Origin: Senegalimassilia sp003474385
GTDB lineage: Bacteria > Actinomycetota > Coriobacteriia > Coriobacteriales > Eggerthellaceae
DNA: 64,000 nucleotides
Reading direction: 5' to 3'
Assembly (NCBI RefSeq): GCF_003474385.1
Contig: NZ_QUCY01000005.1
Span: 1-64,000, forward strand
This document shows positions 16,494-28,046 of this stretch, one piece after another (position 1 is the first letter of the stretch; each line of letters starts with the position of its first letter). The notes under the pieces are model-generated. The model was given only the letters and a program-made list of their open reading frames with translations, ran no database searches and had not been told where the DNA came from. Position numbers and translations under genes: made by a program.

Positions 16494-16519
16494 GCGGGGG
16501 CCGTTTTGCGCGCCCCCGC
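16494..16519. repeat. Hairpin between the ligase fusion gene and PFOR
   Basis: GCGGGGGC/GCCCCCGC arms with a 10-base loop and no T-run. May damp read-through or protect an mRNA end; PFOR could still be co-transcribed. Confidence 0.5.
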
Positions 16520-16557
16520 TCGCGTTTCGAACCATCGTTGCGGAGAGGGGCTTCACA

Positions 16558-20154
<3,597 letters not shown>

Positions 20155-20176
20155 TCGGGCAGAAGCTCTTGGCAAT

Positions 20177-20214
20177 GCAGAAAGGCCCGCGGGCGCTCGG
20201 AAAACCGAGCAAGC
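20177..20214 (+). repeat. Half of a dispersed terminator-like repeat
   Basis: CAGAAAGGCCCGCGGGCG runs into GCTCGG-AAAA-CCGAGC. The first 33 or so bases resemble 9941-9976 after the 9108 gene. A complete element would continue into GCCCGCGGGCCTTTC; here it breaks into unrelated sequence. Confidence 0.5.
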
Positions 20215-20258
20215 CGGCGATACGGAACTCGTAGTTAATCCTGTACGACCCTAACGAA

Positions 20259-20290
20259 AAGCCGCCGACGCACTGAGCCGTCGGCGGCTT
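20259..20290 (-). terminator. Terminator of the second winged-helix gene
   Basis: AAGCCGCCGACG/CGTCGGCGGCTT arms, perfect 12 bp, 8-base loop, with TTTT following on the minus strand. It lies 16 bp after the 20306 gene and may also stop PFOR transcripts. Confidence 0.8.
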
Positions 20291-20305
20291 GAGAACAACT
20301 GCGAT

Positions 20306-20584
20306 CTATTGCTTTGAACCAGCTCTGATGAAATACACGTTGCCGAGCTGAGAGCCGTTTTCGTCGAAACGCGCCGTCGAGACGATCAGCCCATCGTCGC
20401 GCATGCGACGCACGGCGCGATCGACCGTCTTCGGGCACACGCCGAGTTTTTCCGCGATGGCGTTTTTGGTGTCGGAGCAGCCCTGCGCACCGCACGAAGC
20501 GATATAGCCGAGAATCCTCAGTTGAGAATTGGTCAACCCCACGCTTTGTTGCCGCCGAGCTGGCTCCGCTCCGGCGTGACTCAC
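20306..20584 (-). CDS. Small winged-helix protein, paralogue of the 11518 gene
   Basis: 92 residues. The core LTNSQLRILGYIAS..KTVDRAVRRMRDDGLI aligns without gaps to LTNSQLLILGFIAS..KTVDRAILRLRKEGFI of the 11518-11850 product, and the strands of the wing (ARFDENGSQLGNVYF) also match. The GTG start follows GAGGGG by six bases. Unlike its paralogue it has no riboswitch in the leader, only a small GGC-TTCT-GCC hairpin. Both genes are on the minus strand and flank the LeuA-like/ligase/PFOR block. DNA target and role unknown. Confidence 0.75.
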   Translation of the reverse strand: MSHAGAEPARRQQSVGLTNSQLRILGYIASCGAQGCSDTKNAIAEKLGVCPKTVDRAVRRMRDDGLIVSTARFDENGSQLGNVYFIRAGSKQ

Positions 20585-20646
20585 AGCAATCCCCTCACTT
20601 TTCCCATAATCGGCAGAAGCCGTCGCTCAAAACCTAGCTTTGGGGT

Positions 20647-20676
20647 ACTTTAGCGCAACGCTACTGTATGCGTCAA
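20647..20676 (-). promoter_or_regulatory. Promoter of the second winged-helix gene
   Basis: Minus-strand TTGACG (20676-20671), 18-bp spacer, TAAAGT (20652-20647), about 60 bases before the GTG start. Confidence 0.65.
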
Positions 20677-20719
20677 GCGTGATATGTCACCCCCTATTCA
20701 CTTGCTCGATGGGGATTCA

Positions 20720-21046
20720 TTTTGAGCTGCATAACCGTTTTATATGGGATTTTGGCCAGCTTTACGAAAAATGAAACGCAACAACTATCAATATACCGTG
20801 GTATTTGGGGGCCGGGGGAATCGAAGGTGCGAGCGCCCGAAACGCGAACGCCGTTGAGGGCTCAGCTCTTTAGCGGTTGCGGCGCCTTGAGGCAGCGACA
20901 GCCGTCGCGGCGACGTTATCGGCAGCGTCGTTCGCCGTTGCACTCGGGGCGCTGCTGCGCGATGAGCTCTGTATAAGATGCTTATGGGTATGATACTCGT
21001 GAGTCTCTTATACAAGCAATGGATCGAACCTTAAAGCGGGGACCAG
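20720..21046. other. Gene-free stretch with an inverted repeat
   Basis: No credible gene. TGTATAAGA (20970-20978) and TCTTATACA (21006-21014) form perfect 9-bp arms 27 bp apart. GTCTCTTATACA in the right arm resembles the ends of Tn5/IS50-type elements, but there is no transposase between or near the arms. Confidence 0.45.
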
Positions 21047-22069
21047 CTAGAACAGCGTGAGGTGAAACGTGCGCTCGCTGGTTTCGCCTGGGGCCAGCAG
21101 CGTCATGCCGGCTTTGTGCTCGAACACGTCGTCCTCGTCGTGGGCGGTGGTGTGCCCCGACCAGGGCTCAAGCGCCACGAACGGCGCGTCGTTGGCCGCG
21201 GACCATACGCCGATATAGGGAAAGCCCGGGAATTCGACGCGCACGCCGTGCCCGCTTTTCGCGCCCAGCAGCGTGAGCACGCCGTCGGGAACGTCCGTGA
21301 ACATCAGCGCATCATGGGCGAACGACGCATGCGTGAGCGCCACGGTGTCCGAACCTTGCGGGCATTCGAATGCATTATCCCAGTTCATAAGGCCATCTTC
21401 GCCGATCACCGGCAACGTGCAGCTCCAGGGTCGGGCGAACTTGAGGACGTAATCCTCGAACGCCTCGTCGACCGCAACGGGCTGCCGCGTACGGGCAGCG
21501 CTTGGAGTACCGTTCGCTTCGCCTGCAGTAGCGCTCGTTTCGTCGCACGCCTCAACCGCGGCGGCGCTAGCATCCCCCTCGGGAGCACCTGCAACCTGCG
21601 AAGATGCGCCCATGGGCACGTTGAACGCCGGATGCCCGCCCACGCAAAACGGCAACGTTGCATCGCCGGTGTTCGTCACGTGAAACGTCTGGGAAAGCGT
21701 GGCCTCGCCCGTGATGGCGTAGGTCATGTTCAGCTTGAAGCTATACGGATACGCGGCGCGCGTCTCGGCCGAATCGCGCAGCTCGAAGGTGACCGACGAC
21801 CCATCGGCGGCGCGGTCGATCACGGCATGCTCGTAGTTGCGCGCGATACCGTGGCGCACCATCACGCACGGGCCCTGCGCCGACTCCGCACGTCCGTCGC
21901 GCAACGACCCCACGATGGGGAACAGAACCGGCGCCCGCCTGGCCCAAAACCGCGGGTCACCCTGCCATAGATACTCGCAGCCATCCAGCTGCAGGCTGAG
22001 CAGCTGTGCTCCCATGGGGTCGACGGCGGCGCTCAGGCGCCCATGGCGAAGGGAAACGGGTTCGAGCAT
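21047..22069 (-). CDS. Aldose 1-epimerase family protein
   Basis: 340 residues of the galactose-mutarotase-like beta fold, in the YihR/LacX-type subfamily. GAQLLSLQLDGCEYLWQGD near the N-terminus, the catalytic-type His in GGHPAFNVP and the C-terminal ALEPWSG support the family. The start ATG at 22069 follows AAAGGAA. Between residues about 160 and 205 lies an Ala/Thr/Gly-rich insertion that looks like a flexible loop. Likely interconverts anomers of a hexose or its phosphate; substrate unknown. A short relic of its coding sequence lies at 26284-26322. Confidence 0.85.
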   Translation of the reverse strand: MLEPVSLRHGRLSAAVDPMGAQLLSLQLDGCEYLWQGDPRFWARRAPVLFPIVGSLRDGRAESAQGPCVMVRHGIARNYEHAVIDRAADGSSVTFELRDSAETRAAYPYSFKLNMTYAITGEATLSQTFHVTNTGDATLPFCVGGHPAFNVPMGASSQVAGAPEGDASAAAVEACDETSATAGEANGTPSAARTRQPVAVDEAFEDYVLKFARPWSCTLPVIGEDGLMNWDNAFECPQGSDTVALTHASFAHDALMFTDVPDGVLTLLGAKSGHGVRVEFPGFPYIGVWSAANDAPFVALEPWSGHTTAHDEDDVFEHKAGMTLLAPGETSERTFHLTLF

Positions 22070-22102
22070 GGCGGGTTCCTTTCTTTCGATATCGCTTGCT
22101 AT

Positions 22103-22192
22103 CCTACCCGCAAAAAGCAGCGCCCGCATGGTATACGGGCGCCGCCATCAAGTTTGCGCATCGCGTTTCGCCGCGCGGGTCGGGCCGACGCC
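22103..22192 (-). repeat. 90-bp duplicated sequence, copy 1, carrying a terminator
   Basis: Differs from 26326-26415 at about six positions. Read on the minus strand it holds GGCGCCCG...CGGGCGC followed by TTTTT, an intrinsic terminator. Here it ends the redox operon (24351 to 22292). The copy is in the same orientation as copy 2. Confidence 0.9.
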
Positions 22193-22291
22193 ATCCGCTC
22201 CATCGGTACCGCATGGAAAGCTATCGCGCCCGAAGACCCGCGCTGCCCACACGCCGCAAACCCTTGCCGAGCTCAGCGTAACCGCCCCGCT

Positions 22292-23275
22292 TTATCGTCC
22301 GCTGTTCGCGATCGCTTCATCAATCAGCGCGTCGAGCTTCTTCGCTTGCTCGGCGGACGAGATCGCACCCACGATGGGTTCCCCCACGATATTGCCATTG
22401 CTATCAACCACGCAGGTGGTCGGATACGAGTACAGTTTGGAGGTGAACTCGCCGGCCTCGCTATCCGAGCCGAACCAGACGTTCTTATAGGACACGCCCT
22501 TTTTCTCCAAGATGCTTTTCGTTTCGGAAATCGCAGTCTTGTCGCCGTCAAGGGTAAAGGAATTGATGCCTACGACCGCGCCGCCCTTTTCCGCCAGCTT
22601 CTGGTTAAGCGCCTCCAATTCTCCCAGCTCGCCCACGCACGGCTTGCAGGTAGTGAACCAGAAGTTGACAACCGTAACGGTGTTGTTCGAGAACAGCTCG
22701 TCGCTGTTCACGTCGTTGCCGTCAAGGTCCTTCCCGTTGAAGCTCGGGAACTTTTCCGCCCCCTCGGCTTTTGCCGTCATGCCCGCGCTCTGAGCATCAA
22801 CGCTCTCGCCTTGGCCCGGCGTGCTGCCGCATCCGGGGAATTCTCGCTCAAGGGCCGCCAGCTTGTCCTCGATCTGCTTGATCTGCTCAGCCCCGGTTTT
22901 CAGCGTTTCCTGCTCCTGCGCCGTGAACTTATCCTTGGCGCTTTCCAGCGTGGCCAGAAGGAAGTCGCCATAGTTGCTGCCATCCTCGACCATCGGGCTT
23001 TCCTTGCTTGCCGAAAGGAACAGCTTCTCCCAAAGCTGCGAATCGGACGAAAGCACTTCGTTTTCCTTTTGCATAAGCTGCGCGTACAGCTTCGCCGCCT
23101 CATCGGCTCCGCTCGGCTGCGTCTCGATCAACGCGGCGGCATCGGATGTGTCTGCCGGGCGTTCATCTCCGCCGCCACTGGCGGAGCACGCAGCGAGACC
23201 GACTGCCAGCAGGGATGCGGCCAGCACCGCCGAAACCTTCAACAACTTCGCATTCATGTTCTTGACCTTCCTCAT
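22292..23275 (-). CDS. TlpA/ResA-like thioredoxin-fold lipoprotein
   Basis: 327 residues. A signal peptide with lipobox LLAVGLAAC makes it a membrane-anchored extracytoplasmic lipoprotein. A helical, charged region (about 40-150) precedes the thioredoxin domain, whose CKPC active site is at 210-213 (VVNFWFTTCKPCVGEL). The cis-Pro region SYPTTCVVDSNG contains an extra Cys. ATG at 23275 has GGAGG seven bases upstream. Third gene after the CXXC small protein and the 4Fe-4S membrane protein, so it probably exchanges electrons or disulfides with that membrane module. Confidence 0.88.
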   Translation of the reverse strand: MRKVKNMNAKLLKVSAVLAASLLAVGLAACSASGGGDERPADTSDAAALIETQPSGADEAAKLYAQLMQKENEVLSSDSQLWEKLFLSASKESPMVEDGSNYGDFLLATLESAKDKFTAQEQETLKTGAEQIKQIEDKLAALEREFPGCGSTPGQGESVDAQSAGMTAKAEGAEKFPSFNGKDLDGNDVNSDELFSNNTVTVVNFWFTTCKPCVGELGELEALNQKLAEKGGAVVGINSFTLDGDKTAISETKSILEKKGVSYKNVWFGSDSEAGEFTSKLYSYPTTCVVDSNGNIVGEPIVGAISSAEQAKKLDALIDEAIANSGR

Positions 23276-23306
23276 TTTGGTTCCTCCGTTTTTCAATCGA
23301 TATCCG

Positions 23307-24218
23307 TTATTCGAGCCTATCCGCCTCCGCGGCGCGATGACCGCATGACGCGCACATGCCGAAGCGATAGCTGATGGCATCAACAGGGCAAGCGTTCACG
23401 CACATCCCGCAGCGTATGCATTCGGCGTGGTCCGGTGAAGCCGTCACGTCGACATCCATCTTGCAAGTCCTCGCGCACGTACCGCAGGAGATGCATTTGC
23501 CCTGATCGACCTTCATCCCCAGCAAGGAAACCTTGTTCATCAGGGCGTAGAACGCGCCAAGGGGGCAAACCCATTTGCAAAACGGCCGATAGAACAGCAC
23601 GCTCAGCACAACTACTGCGATCAATACCGCAAGCTTCCACGTGAACAACGCCCCCAACGCCGATCGGATGCCGCTATCGACGAGGGAAAGCGGGATAGCA
23701 CCCTCGAGAACGCCTTGGGGGCAGATGTACTTGCAGAACAGCGGGTCGCCCATGCCGACGTCGTTCACGAGCACCGCGGGCAGGAGCACTACGGTCAACG
23801 CCAGCACCCCGTACTTCACGTATCTCAACGGCTTGAGCTTGCCCGTGGACAGCTTTTTGCCCGGAATCTTGTGCAACAGTTCCTGCAGCCAGCCGAACGG
23901 GCACAAAAAACCGCACACGAAACGTCCCAGCAGCACGCCCGTCAAAATCAAGAACCCGGTCACGTAATACGAGAAGCTGAACTTCGAAGATCCGACCACC
24001 GCCTGAAAGGCGCCGATAGGGCAAGCGCCCGCAGCAGCTGGACAGGAGTAGCAATTCAAACCAGGCACGCATACCGCTTTCGAATCACCCTGGTAAATAC
24101 CGCCCTTGATAAAGTTCGGCAGGTGGATATTCGAAAGCAATGCGGCACCCGCCTGGATAAACCCGCGGAAACGGCTTAAGAACCACGACGCATGGAAGTT
24201 TCCCTTACCCAATCCCAA
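23307..24218 (-). CDS. 4Fe-4S membrane protein (NapH/RnfB-type polyferredoxin)
   Basis: About 303 residues with five hydrophobic helices. CVPGLNCYSCPAAAGACPIG is an extracytoplasmic-type Cys block. Two loops carry CGFLCPFGW and CKWVCPLGA, the NapH-type CP pairs. The C-terminus has two ferredoxin motifs, CISCGTCARTC and CIRCGMCVNACP. The start is uncertain: no in-frame ATG exists, and the TTG at 24218 with GGAG four bases upstream was chosen; it overlaps the small gene before it by 14 bases. Likely passes electrons across the membrane towards the TlpA-like lipoprotein. Confidence 0.85.
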   Translation of the reverse strand: MGLGKGNFHASWFLSRFRGFIQAGAALLSNIHLPNFIKGGIYQGDSKAVCVPGLNCYSCPAAAGACPIGAFQAVVGSSKFSFSYYVTGFLILTGVLLGRFVCGFLCPFGWLQELLHKIPGKKLSTGKLKPLRYVKYGVLALTVVLLPAVLVNDVGMGDPLFCKYICPQGVLEGAIPLSLVDSGIRSALGALFTWKLAVLIAVVVLSVLFYRPFCKWVCPLGAFYALMNKVSLLGMKVDQGKCISCGTCARTCKMDVDVTASPDHAECIRCGMCVNACPVDAISYRFGMCASCGHRAAEADRLE

Positions 24219-24351
24219 CACACTCCAAACACAGCCTGATAGCCTTGCTGAGCACGATGTCGACCTCACCCCGAAGGGCGCCGACGCCCACCATGGCAGC
24301 CCCGACGATCAGCAAGATCGCCTGGAATACCGCCTTCCTTGTTTTGAACAA
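24205..24351 (-). CDS. CD1871A-family CXXC small membrane protein
   Basis: 48 residues: a basic start (MFKTRKAVFQ), one membrane helix (AILLIVGAAMVGVGAL), then RGEVDIVLSKAIRLCLECVGIG. The RGE..VL.KAI..CLEC(I/V)GIG ending is the hallmark of the CD1871A family. The start is a TTG at 24351 with AAAGGAG seven bases upstream. Its 3' end overlaps the 4Fe-4S membrane gene, a pairing known for this family. Function of the family is not established; a redox or cluster-handling partner is the inference. Confidence 0.85.
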   Translation of the reverse strand: MFKTRKAVFQAILLIVGAAMVGVGALRGEVDIVLSKAIRLCLECVGIG

Positions 24352-24370
24352 TCTGACACTCCTTTCGTTC

Positions 24371-24400
24371 TTGGGCATATGTAATCATATCTGCTATAAA
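24371..24400 (+). promoter_or_regulatory. Promoter and operator-like repeat in the divergent redox/TCS region
   Basis: TTGGGC (24371-24376), 18-bp spacer, TATAAA (24395-24400) drive the two-component genes. ATATG-TAAT-CATAT (24377-24390) lies between the two boxes, a plausible binding site for the response regulator that could also act on the minus-strand operon. Confidence 0.5.
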
Positions 24401-24441
24401 ATCCGCGTTAAGGAACAACACGTATGAGCTGGAGGGCCGAT

Positions 24442-25116
24442 ATGCGTATTTTGGTTGTCGAGGACGAAAAGGCACTGTGCGACGCAATCACCCGCAGCCT
24501 TCGCCATCTTGCCTATAGCGTCGATTGCTGCCATGATGGGCAAACGGCCATCGACCTGCTCGCCATCGAAACCTTCGACCTGGTCGTGCTCGACCTGAAC
24601 CTTCCCGAAGCGGACGGCATGACGGTGCTTGAAACGCTTCGGGAAACCGACCACGACACGAAGGTGCTGATCTTATCGGCACGATGCGACATCGCTGATA
24701 AGGTATGCGGCTTGGATGCCGGGGCCAACGATTACCTGACAAAACCGTTTCATCTAGAAGAGCTCGCAGCCAGGATACGAAGCCTGACCCGCAGGCGATT
24801 TGTTCAAGACAACACCGTGCTGACCTGCGGAACCCTTTCTTTTGACACAAGCTCTCGTAAGGCTTGCGCAAACAATCGATCCCTTTCCCTGACTCGAAAG
24901 GAAACGGGCATATTGGAATACCTGATGCTCAACCAAGGGCGACCGGTTAGCCAGGAGGAGCTCCTCGAGCACGTATGGGACTGCAGCGCGAACAGCTTCA
25001 GCAATTCAGCCAGGGTCCATATGTCGGCGCTCAGGAAGAAGCTGCGCGAAGCGCTCGGGCACGACCCTATCAGCAACCGCATAGGGCAAGGCTACGTGAT
25101 GGAGGATAGCGAATGA
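24442..25116 (+). CDS. OmpR-family response regulator
   Basis: 224 residues: a receiver domain with phospho-acceptor Asp 51 (VVLDLNLPEADG), acidic pair in VVEDE and Lys in LTKPF, followed by an OmpR/PhoB winged helix (SLTRKETGILEYLMLNQGRPVSQEELLEHVW; SARVHMSALRKKL). ATG at 24442 has GGAGGG five bases before it, so the longer open frame from 24424 is rejected. ATGA overlap with the kinase gene. Divergent from the CXXC/4Fe-4S/TlpA operon, its most likely target. Confidence 0.93.
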   Translation: MRILVVEDEKALCDAITRSLRHLAYSVDCCHDGQTAIDLLAIETFDLVVLDLNLPEADGMTVLETLRETDHDTKVLILSARCDIADKVCGLDAGANDYLTKPFHLEELAARIRSLTRRRFVQDNTVLTCGTLSFDTSSRKACANNRSLSLTRKETGILEYLMLNQGRPVSQEELLEHVWDCSANSFSNSARVHMSALRKKLREALGHDPISNRIGQGYVMEDSE

Positions 25117-26255
25117 AGGGCCTTTCACTGCAATGGCGCATCACGTTGATGACAGCCGCCCTCGTCTGCGCGGCCTGCCTATCGATGAACTTCCTTGTCG
25201 GCTACTCCGGAATGCAATATATGGATGAGATCGGCAGCGGGGTATCGGCTTATAGCAACGTGAACGAGGATGTTCCCAAGTCATTCGACCCAGAAAGCGA
25301 GGACGTCGGCAATGAGCTGACGATCGTAGTGAGCGACGCGCAAAAGTCGTTCGGCGCTACAAGCTGGTGCATTACCGCTATGGTGACGCTGATCGGAGGC
25401 GTGCTCGCATACTTCGCAAGCGGCCGCGCACTCAGACCCCTACGGGCTTTCGCCGCGCAAATCGAACACGTGCAACCAGGGAATCTTGCCGATTCGAAAA
25501 TCAGCGAGGACGTGCTTCCGGAATTCAAAAGGTTCAGCGAATCGTTCAACGGCATGATACATCGCCTTGACGCGGGTTTCGCCGCGCAACGCCAGTTCTC
25601 CGGCAACGCCGCGCACGAGTTGCGCACGCCTCTGGCGCTCATGCAGGCCCAAATGGAGCTATTCGCAGTAGAACACCCTGACGTAACGCCCGCGACCAAC
25701 GACCTCCTTACGCTGCTGCACGAGCAAACCGAGAGGATGTCGAGCATGACGAGCACATTGCTCGAAATGAGCGAGCTGCGCGCCATCCCCTGCAACGACG
25801 AAATCGAACTCGCGCCCCTGATCGAGGAGGTGCTAGCAGACCTCGCCCCGCTCGCCGACCAAAAGGGCATCGCCCTCGCCTGCCGCGGGAACAGCCTGAT
25901 GAACGGCAGCGACCCATTGATGTATCGGATGATGTTCAACCTTGTCGAGAACGCGATTCGCTACAGCCGTCCCGCCTCGACGATCGACGTGACCGTCGAT
26001 GAGGAAGACGATCGCGTTCTCGTCCGCATCAAAGACGAGGGTTTCGGAATCCCCGAACAGCACCGAGACAGCGTGTTCCAGCCGTTTTTCCGCGTCGACA
26101 AGTCTCGCAGCAGGGAATACGGGGGCGTAGGGTTGGGCCTGTCGCTGGTATGGGAAATCGCGACGCTTCACGGAGGCACGATCGAAGTCGAGAACAGCTC
26201 CAGCCACGGCACCGTCATGCTCGCAACCCTCCCTAAGCTACGCGTTGCGAAGTAG
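25113..26255 (+). CDS. Sensor histidine kinase
   Basis: 380 residues. Two membrane helices (about 7-30 and 88-108) enclose a 55-residue extracytoplasmic loop, too short for most ligand-binding domains. A HAMP-like linker leads to the HisKA domain with His 168 in NAAHELRTPLALMQ. The HATPase domain has NLVENAIRYSR (N box), DEGFGIPEQ and GGVGLGLSLVWEIATLHGG. Partner of the preceding regulator. The signal may be the redox state of the neighbouring membrane proteins; that is inference. Confidence 0.92.
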   Translation: MKGLSLQWRITLMTAALVCAACLSMNFLVGYSGMQYMDEIGSGVSAYSNVNEDVPKSFDPESEDVGNELTIVVSDAQKSFGATSWCITAMVTLIGGVLAYFASGRALRPLRAFAAQIEHVQPGNLADSKISEDVLPEFKRFSESFNGMIHRLDAGFAAQRQFSGNAAHELRTPLALMQAQMELFAVEHPDVTPATNDLLTLLHEQTERMSSMTSTLLEMSELRAIPCNDEIELAPLIEEVLADLAPLADQKGIALACRGNSLMNGSDPLMYRMMFNLVENAIRYSRPASTIDVTVDEEDDRVLVRIKDEGFGIPEQHRDSVFQPFFRVDKSRSREYGGVGLGLSLVWEIATLHGGTIEVENSSSHGTVMLATLPKLRVAK

Positions 26256-26283
26256 CCGATTGGACTCTAAGCGTGCCTCAATC

Positions 26284-26322
26284 ACGGCCCAAGCGCCATG
26301 AGCGGCGCATCGTTGGCGAAGA
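26284..26322 (-). pseudogene. 39-bp relic of the aldose-epimerase gene
   Basis: About 35 of 40 bases match 21143-21182 and on to 21200 in the epimerase gene. Read on the minus strand it gives ANDAPLMALGP and a stop, against ANDAPFVALEP in the intact protein. It sits directly beside copy 2 of the 90-bp repeat. Confidence 0.7.
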
Positions 26323-26325
26323 GCC

Positions 26326-26415
26326 CCTACCCGCAAAAAGCGGCGCCCGCATGAAATACGGGCGCCGCCATCAAGTTTGCGCATCGCGCTTCGCCGCAAG
26401 GGTCGGGCCGACGCC
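26326..26415 (-). repeat. 90-bp duplicated sequence, copy 2, carrying a terminator
   Basis: Near-identical to 22103-22192. The minus strand shows GCGGCGCCCG...CGGGCGCCGC then TTTTT, so here it ends the SPFH gene at 26530. Confidence 0.9.
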
Positions 26416-26529
26416 CTGCCGCTGCGCGTCGGCGAGCTAACAGCCTTCCGGGCGCTCAGCTGCCGGCGAGGCCTACGCCCACGCCAGGGGCGGAACGGGG
26501 GTCCTGCCGCGCATCGCGCACAAGCCGCC

Positions 26530-27903
26530 TTACGGGCGCTTCGTGCCGCAGTTGCTGCAGAACGCGCCGGTGTTGTGCTGGCCGCACTGGCAATCCCAGC
26601 CGCCGTCGCCTGCGGGCTTGGGGCTGCCGCAGTTGCAGCAGAACTTGCCGGAGTTCGTCGCACCGCACGAGCAGGTCCACTCGCCGGCGGGCGCAGACGG
26701 CTCGGGTTTGGGGCTGCCGCAGTTGCTGCAGAACTTGCCGGTGTTGGAGGCGCCGCAGGAGCACGTCCACGCATCGCCGCCTGCAGCAGGGGCCGCAGCC
26801 GGCGCTGCCGCAGCAGCGGGCTCGGGGGTTGGCGCCGCGAAGCCGCCGCCTGCCGCCACGGGATACTGGCTTTGCGGGGCGCTGCCGCCCTGGCCGTACA
26901 GGCCCTGCGGGTTCATGCCGCCCACCGCGTTTGCCATGCCCATGCCCATGAAGCCCATCATGGCGCCGTTCTCGTTCGCGGCCGCTGTGCGCATAGCGTC
27001 GGCCTGCGAAGCCGCCAGGTTGGCGGCCGCCATGTTCGGGTCGCGCATGACCGCGGCCTTCTGCAGGTCCTTGATCATCTGCTCGTCCTCTTCGGACGCC
27101 GCGATGGCGTTCACGCCGAAGCTTGCCACCTTAAGGCCGCGCAGCTCTCCCCACTTCTCGGACAGCACCTCGTTCAGGGCGTCGGCAAGCTCGGTGGTGT
27201 GCGCCGGCACGGCAGAGTAGCGCACGCCCATGGCGCTAATCTTCGCGAACGCCGGCTGCAGCGCGGTCAGAAGCTCGCTTTTCAGCTGCGAGTCGATCTT
27301 GTCGCGCGTGTAGGGCTCCTCCACGTTGCCGCAAACGTTCTTGTAGAACATGAGCGGGTCGACGATCTTGTAGGAGTACTCGCCGTTGCAGCGCACGGAG
27401 ATGTCCACGTCAAGGCCGATATTGGCGTCCACCACGCGGAACGGCACCGGCTGAGCCGTGCCATACTTGTTGCCCACGATCTCCTTGGCGTTGAAGAAGT
27501 ACACGCGCTGGTCCTTGCCCGTGTCGCCGCCGAAGGAGAAACGCGCGCCCACGCGCTCGAACGACTTCTTGATGCGGTCGCCCAGCGTGCCGGACTCGCC
27601 GAAGAACAGGCTGGGCTCGGTGGACTTGTCGAACACGAACTCGCCCGCCTCGCCGCAAGCGTCGACGATGGCGCCTTGCTCGACGATGATCATGAACTGG
27701 CCCTCGTTCACCGCGATGATCGACCCATCCGAGATGATGTTGCTCTCGCCCTTGGTGTTCGAGCTGCGGCCCTTGTCCGAGATGCGCTTCTGGCCCTTCG
27801 CGCACAGCACGTCGGCCTCAAGCGAGTCGCAGTAGAAGTACTCGCGCCAAGAGTCGGCCAGCACGCCGCCTGCAGCTCCGATGCCCGCTTTGATCAAACC
27901 CAT
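26530..27903 (-). CDS. SPFH-domain protein with three C-terminal zinc ribbons (YdjI-like)
   Basis: 457 residues. The SPFH/virion-core-like domain fills about residues 30-300 (EGQFMIIVEQGAIVDACGEAGEF; DVDISVRCNGEYSYKIVDP). A Gly/Ala/Pro-rich linker follows, then three near-identical zinc-ribbon units: CSCGASNTGKFCSNCGSPKP, CSCGATNSGKFCCNCGSPKP and CQCGQHNTGAFCSNCG. GGAGAAGGAGG precedes the ATG. It lies downstream of a YdjG-like gene, the order of the Bacillus ydjFGHI cluster, where SPFH and zinc-ribbon proteins act with PspA-type membrane stress proteins. No pspA homologue is visible in this window. Confidence 0.88.
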   Translation of the reverse strand: MGLIKAGIGAAGGVLADSWREYFYCDSLEADVLCAKGQKRISDKGRSSNTKGESNIISDGSIIAVNEGQFMIIVEQGAIVDACGEAGEFVFDKSTEPSLFFGESGTLGDRIKKSFERVGARFSFGGDTGKDQRVYFFNAKEIVGNKYGTAQPVPFRVVDANIGLDVDISVRCNGEYSYKIVDPLMFYKNVCGNVEEPYTRDKIDSQLKSELLTALQPAFAKISAMGVRYSAVPAHTTELADALNEVLSEKWGELRGLKVASFGVNAIAASEEDEQMIKDLQKAAVMRDPNMAAANLAASQADAMRTAAANENGAMMGFMGMGMANAVGGMNPQGLYGQGGSAPQSQYPVAAGGGFAAPTPEPAAAAAPAAAPAAGGDAWTCSCGASNTGKFCSNCGSPKPEPSAPAGEWTCSCGATNSGKFCCNCGSPKPAGDGGWDCQCGQHNTGAFCSNCGTKRP

Positions 27904-28046
27904 GATGTCCTCCTTCTCCGATGCTGCCTATTCGTTCGCTACTCCAAAACCTATTAGATAGAGCTTGGTTATACCCGATCGCGCAAGGCACCGGCCGTTC
28001 CGTTACGGAAGCGATGATCGGCGCTGCTGCAACCGGTGAAAATCGG

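Noticed and set aside
20585..20646. A second GEMM riboswitch upstream of the paralogous winged-helix gene
   Set aside because: AAAGCTAGG recalls one word of the motif, but the GAAA-capped hairpin and the closing segment are absent.
20722..20976. 84-codon open frame after the winged-helix gene
   Set aside because: Arg/Pro-rich, no ribosome binding site and no family resemblance.
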